A stretch of DNA of 64,000 nt from Acetivibrio clariflavus DSM 19732. Its GTDB lineage: Bacteria; Bacillota; Clostridia; Acetivibrionales; Acetivibrionaceae. Location of the stretch: the NCBI RefSeq assembly GCF_000237085.1, contig NC_016627.1:2666118-2730117 (forward strand). Reading direction: 5' to 3'. The notes under the pieces are model-generated. The model did no database searches. It saw nothing but the letters and a program-made list of their open reading frames with translations, and was not told the DNA's origin. The position numbers were made by a program, and so were the translations under genes. This document shows positions 40,616-50,470 of the stretch, piece after piece (positions within the stretch are counted from its first letter, which is position 1; the number at the start of each line of letters is the position of its first letter).

Positions 40616-40975
40616 TTTTCTGATATGATTTTTTGAGTCATTGATAGCATCCTCCAGTTCCTCCTTGTAAAAGAATGGTCTCTAATACAAGGATAAATTT
40701 AAATGGTGGTGCCTTCAATGGCTTTTTTTATTTCTGGGGATTTATTAATTGCAAAAGTGGGGAATTCTTTTTTCACTTTTGTCCATTTTTATTTTACATT
40801 AAACAACCTTTTCCTGTCACGCTCAATACCACAGCTTTTGACTGCAGCACCAACAGGCAGTTTGAAACTTGCACCTGAATGCCGATTTCGAGAGGCCTAC
40901 TCTCATCTCCTACAAAGCATAATTAATTGCGTTTATTCACCCTCCTTTTGTCGCAATTCATCTTCAGGACACACT
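40616..40975. other. Untranslated leader of the IS21 element
   Basis: About 360 bases between istA and the element end. No gene is seen; an AAGGAGG-type ribosome site occurs near 40657. The rest is likely end-binding and promoter DNA of the element. Confidence 0.5.
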
Positions 40976-41103
40976 TTGACGCTTACTTATATACCATTAT
41001 AGACCATTGAATTAGAAAATTACCTAAACACTACACTTATATATATTTGCAATACGCTGAAGGGAAAATATAAAAAAATTCAACCGGCTATGCATTAAAA
41101 AAA

Positions 41104-41120
41104 GCCCTCATTCTCAGGGC
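41104..41120 (-). terminator. Terminator of the sigma/anti-sigma operon
   Basis: GCCCTGA / TCA GGGC-type hairpin followed by seven T on the minus strand, about 125 bases past the anti-sigma gene stop. Confidence 0.7.
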
Positions 41121-41243
41121 CTTTTAATAATTTACTATTTGGAGGCACCACCCATATTTAGGCAAGTCCAATTAAGATTTTTATTATAAAAATACTAGTT
41201 ATTTTATCTTAATTTCTATATTACTAAACAAGTAATTAACATA

Positions 41244-42752
41244 TTAATTTATAGGGATTTCAATATCTATTTTATTATCCCTGTGTCCCCAAATTTCAAG
41301 CTTATACTTATTACTTAATGAGTTTATTTCATAGGATTGATTAACACTTGCAAAATTCCCCTCAATATTTCCCTCAGAGTATTCTCTTCCACCAATAGAA
41401 TAATCTTTATAATCTAATACTTGTTCTTCTGATATCAGCTTCATATCAATCGGTGTTATTTTACGGGATTTAAATGATATATCCAATAAATACCTGTGTT
41501 TAGATACCTTATCTACTTTTACGGATAAGTCTCCAAGGTCCGTATGCTGCTCCAGTTTTCCTTTTAAATTTTTCAAATCCAAATCTATACTGCCAAGCTT
41601 CTCATAGGTTGTATAAGACAGTATTTTTATTTTACCCGGGTTAACATTTTCAAAAGGAAGCATAATTGTTGAAGAAGGAAAACTGTGCCTGTAAGTTACC
41701 TCTTTAATCTCATTATTTTGATCTTTATAAATATACCGTCCATTTTTGTAGGTCATTTTTGATATAGACTTTCCTTCTTTTGAATATATTTCGACATTAC
41801 TGAATCCAACAACTTCCTTTGAACTTTCATTATTTATTTTAAGCTCATGAAATATTTCAGATTTAGACGCCTCTACTGTTAATTCAGTAAATTTTACACT
41901 GAAATCATTACAATTAAATACATAATCTAACTTATATTTTGCAAAGTGCTTATTAGCGTTTTCAATTAGTGCTTCATCCAATTTAATCGGAATAATCCAT
42001 TCACCTTCAATTACTCTGGTTTTTCCTTTGCTAGCTTGTTCTCCGTTATCTACCAATAATTTATTAAAAGCATTTTCCTCTACATATATATCATAAATTT
42101 TCAATTGTACTTCATTTGGCACCTTATCATCCTTCAAAGAAATATTAAAGTCTCCAAAAGATATATTTTCAGTATAATTTTGTCCGTAATTTCCCTGATA
42201 AGAACAAGGTTCATTATCCACCGTTATTAGAATATTACCAAATTGACAGCCATTGTTTATGTTTTTTGTATCTTCCAAAGTAAAAAAAATAGACAAATCT
42301 GACTTACTATATGCTATAGACTTAATATCCAGTTTTATACCTTCAATTACAAACGTCTCTCCACTGCCCACTAATTCTTTACCAGCAACAAATTCCCTTC
42401 CGAAACTATTTCTAAATGAACTAATTATATTTGATATCCTCGCACCAAAATTATATCCAAAAACCGGTTCGCTAAGGGCTATAAAACCAACAGTAAATAT
42501 AATTGTAAATGAAGCGGCAATAGAGACAATATTTTTCTTAATTGCTTTAGGTAATACTCTTCGACTAAAAATCATGTCATCAATATTTACTCTATAGTCA
42601 GTACTATTAACATCACTTTCAAAGGCTTTTTTTATACTATATTCTTTTCTACATTCTTCGCATTTCTGTATGTGAAGTTTCATAGAATCCAATTGAGCTT
42701 CCGATATTTCATCTTCTAACCAAATATATTCCTTAACCTCTTCACATTTCAT
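41244..42752 (-). CDS. Anti-sigma factor with zinc-finger and DUF4179-like domain
   Basis: 502 residues from the ATG at 42752 (ribosome site GAGAGGGTG), 13 bases after the sigma gene. Cytoplasmic N-terminal zinc-binding domain with HIQKCEECRKEY (HxxxCxxC), one membrane helix at about 95-115 (IVSIAASFTIIFTVGFIAL), then a long extracellular part of DUF4179 type. Known: such proteins hold their ECF sigma factor at the membrane and release it on an outside signal. Partner is the gene immediately upstream. The target regulon is not visible. Confidence 0.85.
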   Translation of the reverse strand: MKCEEVKEYIWLEDEISEAQLDSMKLHIQKCEECRKEYSIKKAFESDVNSTDYRVNIDDMIFSRRVLPKAIKKNIVSIAASFTIIFTVGFIALSEPVFGYNFGARISNIISSFRNSFGREFVAGKELVGSGETFVIEGIKLDIKSIAYSKSDLSIFFTLEDTKNINNGCQFGNILITVDNEPCSYQGNYGQNYTENISFGDFNISLKDDKVPNEVQLKIYDIYVEENAFNKLLVDNGEQASKGKTRVIEGEWIIPIKLDEALIENANKHFAKYKLDYVFNCNDFSVKFTELTVEASKSEIFHELKINNESSKEVVGFSNVEIYSKEGKSISKMTYKNGRYIYKDQNNEIKEVTYRHSFPSSTIMLPFENVNPGKIKILSYTTYEKLGSIDLDLKNLKGKLEQHTDLGDLSVKVDKVSKHRYLLDISFKSRKITPIDMKLISEEQVLDYKDYSIGGREYSEGNIEGNFASVNQSYEINSLSNKYKLEIWGHRDNKIDIEIPIN

Positions 42753-42765
42753 AATATACACCCTC

Positions 42766-43290
42766 TCATAAATAATATTTTCTAATTTTTTCCACAGCAT
42801 AAAATAATCTTGATTTTACAGTTCCTAAAGGCAAATCGGTTATTTCACTTATTTCTTTTAAAGAAAAGCCTTGAAAGTATTTTAATATTATTATTTCCCT
42901 ATGCTCATTGGATAGATTAAAAATAATATCTTTTAGTATTATTTTCTCGTCTATTCTCGTTTTTGAGAACATTGCATCTGTAGGCGGTGTACTCTCGTCT
43001 ATTGGTAACTGTTTAGTTCTATATTTCGCTTTTTTATACATTTGTTTGCACTTATTTATTAAAATTTTATAAAACCAAATATCAAAACTGTTATAATCTC
43101 TTAAATCTTTAATGTGTTTTAATGCCTCACAATAAGCCTCCTGCAATACATCTTTCGCATCTTCCTCATCGTATAAAATTGAATACGCAACTTTAATGTA
43201 AACATGTTTTTTCTCAGTAAAATTTTTCTCAAACATTTTTTTTATATTCTTTCCTACAGGAGGTTCCTTAACCATTAATGACTCTTCCAA
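42766..43290 (-). CDS. ECF-type RNA polymerase sigma factor
   Basis: 174 residues. Region 2 (AYSILYDEEDAKDVLQEAYC) and region 4 (LSNEHREIIILKYFQGFSLK, EISEITDLPLGTVKSRLFYA) are typical of ECF sigma-70 factors; sigma 1.1 and 3 are missing. Start TTG at 43290 with AAAGGAG upstream. Co-transcribed with its anti-sigma factor, so probably autoregulated and responsive to the cell surface. Confidence 0.92.
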   Translation of the reverse strand: MEESLMVKEPPVGKNIKKMFEKNFTEKKHVYIKVAYSILYDEEDAKDVLQEAYCEALKHIKDLRDYNSFDIWFYKILINKCKQMYKKAKYRTKQLPIDESTPPTDAMFSKTRIDEKIILKDIIFNLSNEHREIIILKYFQGFSLKEISEITDLPLGTVKSRLFYAVEKIRKYYL

Positions 43291-43353
43291 TTCCTTTATC
43301 TCCTTTAATAAAATTTGAATCTATATATATAGATTACTTTTTATAACAAAAAG

Positions 43354-43398
43354 TTCAAATAAAGATCACAAGAATTTTTCTTGTGATCTTTATTTGAA
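43354..43398. terminator. Long perfect palindrome, bidirectional terminator
   Basis: 21-base perfect inverted arms (containing AAAGATCACAAGAA) with a three-base T loop. It lies between the SLH gene end and the sigma gene start. On the minus strand it would end transcription of the SLH gene or attenuate from the right. Confidence 0.7.
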
Positions 43399-43421
43399 TT
43401 TACTAAATACTAATATGTTTA

Positions 43422-43980
43422 TTATTCTAAGTATTTGAGATGTAATGTGTTTATTACAAACTCATACATCATTTTTATTGCTTCATCTCTTTTAACATAA
43501 CTCCTCGGTTTAAACTCCTTATTTTTGTCATTGCATTCAATTATGCCAATATTTCTTGCTATTTCAATGTATTGTTTTGCATAGTCGCTTATTTCATGTT
43601 CATCTTTAAATTTTACCTCAGAATATAAATCACTAGTAATGTCTTCAGCCCCGAAATAGTTAATATATGCTTTAACAAATAAAATGACCATATCTTGTCT
43701 TTCTAAATATCCATTAGGATAAATTTCATCTTTGCTTACACCATTCATAATATTTACTGAATTAAGCTTAATTAAATCTTCATAGTACCAGTCATCGGCA
43801 TATATATCTTTAAAAGGATTCTTCATGTTTTCCTCAGCACATTGAATATCTAAATATCTGTTTAAAAGTACAGCAAACTCAGCTCTTGTAATTTTTTTAT
43901 CCGGTTGAAAGTGTTCACTATCAACTCCATTTACTATTCCCCTAATCCACAAAAAGTTTACACAATTATCTAGTTCCTCA
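43422..43980 (-). pseudogene. S-layer homology (SLH) domains, end of broken subtilase
   Basis: Three SLH repeats: WIRGIVNGVDSEHFQPDKKI..., DWYYEDLIKLNSVNIMNGVS..., AKQYIEIARNIGIIECNDKN. Known: three SLH domains anchor proteins to cell-wall polysaccharide. The frame continues upstream past the Met at 43952 into the preceding chitobiase-like segment through a frameshift near 44040, so this is the C-terminus of the broken gene at 44012-45640 rather than a separate gene. Confidence 0.8.
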
Positions 43981-44011
43981 TTTTTTATATCTTTGAAATT
44001 GTGTGTTTTAT

Positions 44012-45076
44012 TTAATGCAATAAACTTGATGTTATTAATAAACGGAAATACAATGTGTTCTGGAACAAAAAGTAATTATTGCAACTTCTTAAGTTATTAT
44101 CTTTATCTAAATAATACAATGCTAGTTGATTTATGTTCATATCCTCTTCTAACATTACGAACAGATCCATTAAATTATTAACATTAATTAAATCGCCATC
44201 TCCTGTTACTTTAATACAATATGAAAAAATCGGCTTTTCACCATCGAATAAATCCTCTTTATCAATGTTAATTTCAACTTTGTCATAACTTAAAAGTTCT
44301 TTTAGTTTATTATTAGGTATACCAATTTTTATATCATTACAATCTATACAAAACGTATAATCCTTGTCAACAAATTCCTTTATGATACTATTAGATAACA
44401 CAAACCTTAAAGCTTTATTATCAGTACTGTTATCTAATTTAAATAATGCCATTTCTCTCTCCGCACTAATAATTATATTGCTTTTCGTAATCTCAATACT
44501 ACTATCTTTTGAAATTTCAACTATAGGATTAGTATTTAAAATAGCATGAGCTATTCTTTGTGCATTGCTTTTATTATTGCTTGATTTACTAATTGAATAG
44601 ATAAAAGTATTTACACTACTTATAATATCCTGTTTTACAGCTACAACATTCAATTTACAAGAACTATCAATTGGAATTTCTGATGTATACTTTAATGCTA
44701 AAGGATTAATCTTGTTAGATATTACAACTGGAATATCTCCATATGTATAATATATTTGCGAAGAAGGCGACATACACTGTAATGATACTTTTATACTTTG
44801 GCTATAAACACCTGAAGGTAGAGAAGGTATTACAGGACTTGGTCTAACAATAATCTTTTTTCTATTCTTTACAAAACTATGATTTTTACTGTCAACTAAA
44901 ATATCATACAAACCCACCTTATTAATTTTCTTTATAACGCTCAAAGTACCATATACCATTTCTGATACAGTATGATCTTTTAAAATGTAGATATCATTAT
45001 CATCTAAATATTCTCTAATACTTATTTGTAATTCTGTCTGGCCTTCATTATATACATCACTTGAAACTGTTTCAAT
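44012..45076 (-). pseudogene. Middle part of broken surface subtilase
   Basis: Same frame as the subtilase piece upstream but separated from it by one in-frame TAG (after SLVDYQG). Contains a chitobiase-C-terminal-like domain (VIPSLPSGVYSQSIKVSLQC ... SSQIYYTYGDIPVVISNK). The first Met in this part is at 44959. The 3' end is frameshifted relative to the SLH domains. Confidence 0.72.
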
Positions 45077-45079
45077 TAT

Positions 45080-45640
45080 CTATCCTTGATAATCCACAAG
45101 TGAAATTAAACAATTCAGTTCCTCGTTTTCTTCAATGATATCATCACATTCTATTCTCATACGCGGAGTATACAAGCTTTTGCTAAAGTTTATTAATCCA
45201 TAACCGAAGTTCTCATCTTTTCCTTCATCTCCAATATCCTCACATCCTGATATAATAATTTCTTTCAAGTAATTATTGTCTAAACTCTTGTCAAATGCCT
45301 TTAAAATCGCTGCCAAACCCGAAACATATGCACCTGCATAGGATGTGCCTTCGCAAAATACATAGCCATCATAATTAATATTATCACCTTCAAATCGGTT
45401 ATAATCAACATCTAGTTCTTTTGGGTAAGTGGAAAGAACCATTTTAGCTGGCGCACATACATCGACATCAAGAGAGTAATTAGAAGATAACATTCTTTTA
45501 TTTCCCTCACTTATTCCAGAAACAACAATTGGACTAGCTTGATACTTTTTATATTTATAAGCCGCTGGATAACATAACTCATTTTCACCAAAATTACCAG
45601 ACACTGTTAAAAAGTTTGCAGGAAAATACCAGTTCAGCAA
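45080..45640 (-). pseudogene. Subtilisin-like (S8) protease, C-terminal half of catalytic domain
   Basis: Contains the oxyanion Asn block LTVSGNFGENELCYPA and the catalytic Ser block CEGTSYAGAYVSGLAAILK. The Asp and His halves of the catalytic triad are missing: sequence upstream of 45640 is replaced by an opposite-strand gene fragment and an IS21 element. With the TAG at 45080 and the later frameshift the gene is dead. It was a cell-wall-anchored protease. Confidence 0.82.
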
Positions 45641-45882
45641 ACCAAAAATTAATCAGCAATTATGGATTGACTATAACTAGTTTATCAACAAGGCGACAGA
45701 ATGCAATTACTTATGCAACAACAAATTCCTCAAAAGTAGACCCTGCCTCTGGCGGACAGAATGTTCCATTCACCAATGTTAGTCCTGGCTGTACAGAATT
45801 TGTTTCTCATTGTTTATTAGCAGGAGGTTTTAGACAAGTAGTTGGAACACCACTTGGGTGGGATGGTGTGAATGTCAAGTAA
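45640..45882 (+). pseudogene. Amidase_6-like protein fragment
   Basis: Plus-strand frame RQNAITYATTNSSKVDPASG then TNVSPGCTEFVSHCLLAGGF. The C(T)xFVSxCLxAGG block resembles the catalytic Cys region of Amidase_6 (putative cell-wall cysteine amidase) proteins. No own start: the frame opens in DNA of the subtilase fragment; the end is cut by IS21. Tentative. Confidence 0.5.
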
Positions 45883-45916
45883 CTTTTTACAATTTTCGGT
45901 CAATAATTTTTTACAC

Positions 45917-46681
45917 CTAATTATTACCAAATATGGTTTGTCGATGTTTTAGCCTATAACTTTCTCCGTCAAGATTTAGCACTTGGCACTTATGGACAAT
46001 TCGATCTAATATTGCTGTAGTGATTGCCGGGGCGCCTAAAAGTTCCCCCCAGTCTTCAGGTCCTTTGTTTGAAGTAATAATAATTGAGGATTGCCCATAT
46101 AGTTTGTTAATAAGCTGAAAGAACAGATTAGCTTCATGTTTTTCCATCGCTATAAACATTAAGTCATCGATTATTACCAAATCAGAATCAACAATACGTT
46201 GGTATCTTGTCCTGGAAGTTCTTAATATCTCCTGAGTTTTTAATATATGTATTAAATCATGCATGGTTATAAAGTGAACTTTGTATCCACAATTAATGGC
46301 TTCTACGCCTAAACCTATAGAAAGAAACGTTTTACCTACTCCTGTAGGTCCGAGCAGAATTAAATTATAGCCCTGCTCAATCCAGCTTAATTCTCTAAGC
46401 TGGTTAAATTGTTTCTTGCTTAAAGTAGTCTGTTCTTTTAGGTCAAATTCATCAAGAGTTTTATATTCAGGAAACTCAGCATGTTTTAATCTCCTTTCAA
46501 ATCGTTTCTCTTCTCTACCTTTTATCTCGCATTTGAGAAGTTCTTCAAGAAACTTTTCATAGGATATTGACTCGTTTATTGCTTGATTGAATATATCTTT
46601 AATTTGTACTGCAATATGGTGTAAATTTACCGTTTTAAGCATAGTTTCAATATTATCTATTTTGGATTGTTGCATTCTCAT
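45917..46681 (-). CDS. istB: IstB helper ATPase
   Basis: About 254 residues (an internal ATG at 46675 is possible). AAA+ ATPase with Walker A GPTGVGKT and Walker B SDLVIIDDLMFIAM; the IstB family directs IS21 target choice. Overlaps the end of istA by about 20-30 bases. Confidence 0.93.
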   Translation of the reverse strand: MRMQQSKIDNIETMLKTVNLHHIAVQIKDIFNQAINESISYEKFLEELLKCEIKGREEKRFERRLKHAEFPEYKTLDEFDLKEQTTLSKKQFNQLRELSWIEQGYNLILLGPTGVGKTFLSIGLGVEAINCGYKVHFITMHDLIHILKTQEILRTSRTRYQRIVDSDLVIIDDLMFIAMEKHEANLFFQLINKLYGQSSIIITSNKGPEDWGELLGAPAITTAILDRIVHKCQVLNLDGESYRLKHRQTIFGNN

Positions 46682-48215
46682 TCCCCCCTAAAGCATTAAT
46701 ATATTCTGATATATCTCGAATTTTGGGTGTAATATTAATTTTTTCGAAATTGTCAGGAGTTAACGGTACTAGTTCTGCTCTTATTGTATTATCTAATTTT
46801 GCTTTATCTTTTTCATAATGAGCTACTGCATCTTGAAAATCAGTGGCTTTGTAAAGGTGATTCTTTATGCAAAATTCCAGAGCTTTATTAATGGATTCTA
46901 ACGAACTATCTTTCATGGTTGATTGAATTAGATTAAGCTGATCCCTTATGTGCCGAGGTTTTTCTTTCTGTATGTTTTCCATAAAGATTTTTGCCTTTGC
47001 CGATTCAGCAAATCTATCTGCAATCTGATTTATTAGGTCTGATATCTTAACACTAATATCTCGCTTATGGTTACTGTTTTTTAGTATATTTCCCTTATCT
47101 GCCGGTATTTGATATTGAGCTAGTTTTTTATCTGTATCAATATCTATAATTACCAATTCGGTTTCACTTATATAATTGACTTTGACATATGTATAAGGCC
47201 CTTTGTAAGTTCCTTTCGGAACAGAATATCTATTTCCTTTTATGGGAACAGTATTGTCTTTTCTTACTTGATAGGTTAAACTTAGAGAAGGAGTTTTAGT
47301 TTTTATTTTGCTGAGTATCGGTTTAAGATATTTCTTTTCTTCAAGAAATACTTGAGCCGGTACTTTCCTTGTTGTTCCATGTACTTTGCCGTTACCACGC
47401 CTTTCTAGCCAACTAAGACAATCCTCATTCCAACGGTCAATATTGTAAAATGTACGGTGTCGTGCAAAATTGTTTTTTACAAAACCAACTACGTTTTCAA
47501 TTTTTCCCTTACTTTCTGGGTCCGCCTTACGGCACATATATACTTTAAACTTACGTTTTTGATGATATCCTGCAAACTCACGGGTGTATATCAAGTCTCC
47601 ATAGTTTTCACTTACAAGAATTACATGGTCCTGGTCGTAAACTATTTCTTCCGGCATACCTCCATAGTATTCAAAAGCATTTTCGTGTATTCGAATAATA
47701 TCAGAAGTAGTAAAAGGTCTGCTTTGCCATTCACAATATTTATATCTTGAATGGGCTAAAACAAAACACATTACATAAAGACGTATATCCTTCCCATCTT
47801 CTTTTTTTACCTTTATTTCACCAAAATCAACTTGCATTTGCTTTCCCATTGGCAGTTCTTCAACTCCCTCATACTCCCGTATTTTTGTTGTTTTATGAAT
47901 ATTATGCTCCTGTCTTAGTAATCTAATATATCGTCGTAAGGTCTCTTCTGAAAACGGAAGCGTTTTGTACTTTTCTTCAAGCCAGTCAAAAATCTGTGAG
48001 GCTGATAAATCAGGGAATTCCCTTAACCATAATAGAATTTCAGCACTGTATGGCTCGGGCTTCTTTTTACGTACCTGTATTCCTTCAATAAATTCTTCAA
48101 ACTCGTCTGTCGACATATTAAGATATTTGTTTACTGTAGGGCGGCTGATATCAAGTTTTCTTGCAATCTGAGATTTTTTTAACCCTATTTTCTTAAGATG
48201 TTTTATTTCACTATA
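46653..48215 (-). CDS. istA: IS21-family transposase IstA
   Basis: About 520 residues from the ATG at 48215 (MYSEIKHLKKIGLKKSQIAR, ribosome site AAGGATGG). HTH then DDE domain: KQMQVDFGEIKVKKEDG (Asp), EEIVYDQDHVILVSENYGDL (Asp), ADPESKGKIENVVGFVKNNF (Glu). Works with IstB. A start at 48242 is an alternative. Confidence 0.93.
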   Translation of the reverse strand, partial: YSEIKHLKKIGLKKSQIARKLDISRPTVNKYLNMSTDEFEEFIEGIQVRKKKPEPYSAEILLWLREFPDLSASQIFDWLEEKYKTLPFSEETLRRYIRLLRQEHNIHKTTKIREYEGVEELPMGKQMQVDFGEIKVKKEDGKDIRLYVMCFVLAHSRYKYCEWQSRPFTTSDIIRIHENAFEYYGGMPEEIVYDQDHVILVSENYGDLIYTREFAGYHQKRKFKVYMCRKADPESKGKIENVVGFVKNNFARHRTFYNIDRWNEDCLSWLERRGNGKVHGTTRKVPAQVFLEEKKYLKPILSKIKTKTPSLSLTYQVRKDNTVPIKGNRYSVPKGTYKGPYTYVKVNYISETELVIIDIDTDKKLAQYQIPADKGNILKNSNHKRDISVKISDLINQIADRFAESAKAKIFMENIQKEKPRHIRDQLNLIQSTMKDSSLESINKALEFCIKNHLYKATDFQDAVAHYEKDKAKLDNTIRAELVPLTPDNFEKINITPKIRDISEYINALGGNENATIQNR

Positions 48216-48449
48216 CATATGCCATCCTTCTTCCTTTTTCAATGTTCATGCTCCTTTCAGTATAATTAAATATTATACCGAAAAAGCCCTTTATTTTCAC
48301 TTTGACAGTTTAATTGATATGAATATTATTGACTTGAACTTATATTATCTGATATGACTATTTTATAGATATGAACTTCCAGTGTTCTGATATGGTTATT
48401 TACAGATACTTGTAAAAATCGTAAAATCTTATTGACCGAAAACTGTCAA

Positions 48450-49024
48450 TTATATTTTACCATTCACAAAGATTCGGCATCAGTTTCAAATACAAATAAT
48501 TTGTTATTCGTATTTATCACCCCTTTAATCCTTTTCGAAGTATGTTTATTGCCTTTTCTGTATGGAAAAACATCTGATACCCAAAAGCTATAGGCAGTTT
48601 TCCAGATAAAAATCCTTTCACATTTTTCACCATTGATCCTTCAATAATATCATATTTGCACATTCTCCGGCCTAATCTATTATGTCTTACAAAACATCTC
48701 CATGAAGCAGTATGGAGAACTAAAACTTAATTTTTTTCATATCATTAAGCTCTGAAACCGGAACTTTAATGCTTCACTACCATCATCATATCGACTTGCG
48801 CATTCATGTTAATGTTTATTGTAAAATTGATTTTTACCAATGATAGTTGAAACAATTAAAGATTCCCAATCTTCTTTTTTCATAATCATATTTTATTTTC
48901 AACTAAATTTTAAAGAATCTGTTTATTGTTTACATTTTATTGCTATTTACAATCACTTCAAATATAATATATTGAACATATCAACTTTTGCCTTCAGGAA
49001 ATAATCTAATTTTTTAATCATTAC
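48450..49024. other. Eroded intergenic DNA
   Basis: No intact gene. On the minus strand an open stretch of about 70 codons ending at 48517 (CKYDIIEGSMVKNVKGFLSG, KLPIAFGYQMFFHTEKAINI) looks like the tail of a lost gene, with no start and no recognised family. Confidence 0.4.
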
Positions 49025-49694
49025 TCATTTTACGGATTTCAACTCTATTTTCTCCCCCAAATGCCCTAATTTCTCTACAAGTGTTTCTGCTATACCGTTT
49101 GGTATATTAGTCATAAGTACAAAAGGTAAATTTTTTGAACCAAATAATAAATCTTTTATTGATAACTCAAGGCCCAAAACATTTTTTAGTTTAATCAATT
49201 CTTTTGGATCCTCTACTGGTTTTGCCAATTCAATATTTTTTAGTTCAAATAGACTATTATCATCATCAATTTCTTTACCTAAATGAAAATCTCTAAATTC
49301 CTGAGCTGTTTTTTTACCTCATCCGAAAAATTTGGAGAATTAATTACAAAATCATATAAATCCAAATACTCCTTTTTTTTAACACCATCAACGCCGTTTA
49401 TAATCCTATTTAGCATAAACAAAGTGTGTACTGTAGGACTTCTTTTTATAGACTCAACTAGCTTGCTGTAATATTGATTTTCATCAAACTTCTCAAAAAA
49501 TGAACCAAAGGACCTGGACTTCCAAAGTCAACATCCGGATTTGATTCTATCAATTTAATTATTGGTTCTACAGCTTCAGATGAGTTTTCTAACTTTATCA
49601 ATTCATCAGTAATATCATAAGCAATGCTTATAAAATCATCATTATAAACATTTTCATATAATCTATCAATCATCATTTTAACAATATTATCCAT
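49025..49694 (-). pseudogene. Broken immunity-like gene, two homopolymer frameshifts
   Basis: Start ATG at 49694 (ribosome site GGAGG). Adding one base in the run at 49495-49500 and one in the run at 49309-49315 joins three frames into about 223 residues: MDNIVKMMIDRLYENVYNDD..., DFGSPGPLVHFFEKFDENQY, RSPTVHTLFMLNRIINGVDG, then a C-terminal part (LFELKNIELAKPVEDPKELI...) resembling an L7/L12-type fold. The GSPGPLVHF...PTxHTxxMLNRIIN pattern I associate with immunity-type proteins of Bacillota toxin loci. As read, three short frames (49458-49694, about 49287-49495, 49025-49228). Confidence 0.6.
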
Positions 49695-49751
49695 TTCACA
49701 CCTCCAATTCTCACATAAAAATTACTGTTAATTTTATTTGTGTTACAAGCA

Positions 49752-49967
49752 TCAAACACCTCTAAATGTAACATACAGACAGTCATTTATCTCATATCTA
49801 ATCACGTATCCAGAATCATAATCATCAAAAATCAATTTTGTTCCACAACGTAAGCACCACCTATCTGTAGTGGCTTTTATTAAATAATCCTCTGCAGCCT
49901 TATTTACATTTTCCATTTCTTCACTTCTGTCTACATTAGATTTTTGTCCATTTGTATTAATATCCAT
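49752..49967 (-). CDS. Small CxxC protein, unknown
   Basis: 71 residues ending RWCLRCGTKLIFDDYDSGYV. One CxxCG pair suggests half of a zinc ribbon. It may be a truncated gene; it lies between RHS remnants. Not recognised. Confidence 0.4.
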   Translation of the reverse strand: MDINTNGQKSNVDRSEEMENVNKAAEDYLIKATTDRWCLRCGTKLIFDDYDSGYVIRYEINDCLYVTFRGV

Positions 49968-50029
49968 ATAATATCGCCTTCATGAATTTATTTGACCTTA
50001 TATGAAAGTACTCATTCCGTTTCTGCTTC

Positions 50030-50160
50030 CATTGCTCCTGATATTGCACCTTATGTAAATGAGCCGGCATATTCTCTCCTGCTTTTATTGAACTTTTGTC
50101 TTCCATAAAGTCTTATACAGCTGTTATTGCAGTGTTTATCAATTCCTCCAATTAAAACGG
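50030..50160 (-). pseudogene. Decayed RHS remnant (Gly/Ala-rich region)
   Basis: Bases match the stretch at 8880-9000 that codes for the Gly/Ala-rich and VSDFMEDGKFNKSWREYAGS region of the RHS proteins, with many substitutions and small gaps. No frame survives. Confidence 0.65.
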
Positions 50161-50242
50161 TTTTTGACAATTAAAAAGGTTCTTTAAATAATACAATTTT
50201 AAAATTCGAAATTCTGTAATTTCAGTATAAACATTTGATTTT

Positions 50243-50398
50243 TTAACTAAGAATAGAATAAGTATTTTCATCTAGTTCCGGAAGATATGTGGTTACTAAA
50301 TTCCAATCGCAGTTTTTACAAAAACAGCAATGAACTCTATCTACTCGGCGATATTCAATCTCTCCACCGCATTTCTCGCACTTATCAAAATCCTCCAA
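50243..50398 (-). CDS. Small zinc-ribbon protein
   Basis: 51 residues from a TTG at 50398 (ribosome site AGGAGTG); frame open to 50431. Two metal-binding pairs: CEKCGGEIEYRR and CCFCKNCDWNLVTTYLPEL. Lies between two RHS scraps, the position of an immunity gene, but function is unknown. Confidence 0.5.
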   Translation of the reverse strand: MEDFDKCEKCGGEIEYRRVDRVHCCFCKNCDWNLVTTYLPELDENTYSILS

Positions 50399-50470
50399 TA
50401 GTATCACTCCTATATTAATACTTACTGACACAAACTATCTAAAAAACCTTAAATATTAAACATTTCCTAA

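Larger units (their letters stand above)
38460..40986 (-). mobile_element. IS21-family element, truncated
   Basis: Carries istA and a broken istB, minus strand. The right end near 40975-40986 reads GTAAGCGTCAAA in inverse, the same terminal sequence as the IS66 copies. The left end is lost where ISL3 adjoins the istB 3' part. Confidence 0.75.
45883..48449 (-). mobile_element. IS21-family element, intact gene pair
   Basis: istA and istB on the minus strand, flanked by imperfect inverted repeats centred on TTTTCGGTCAATAA (about 45893-45906 and, in inverse, 48430-48443). Exact ends are uncertain by several bases. A different IS21 type from that at 38460-40986. Confidence 0.8.
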
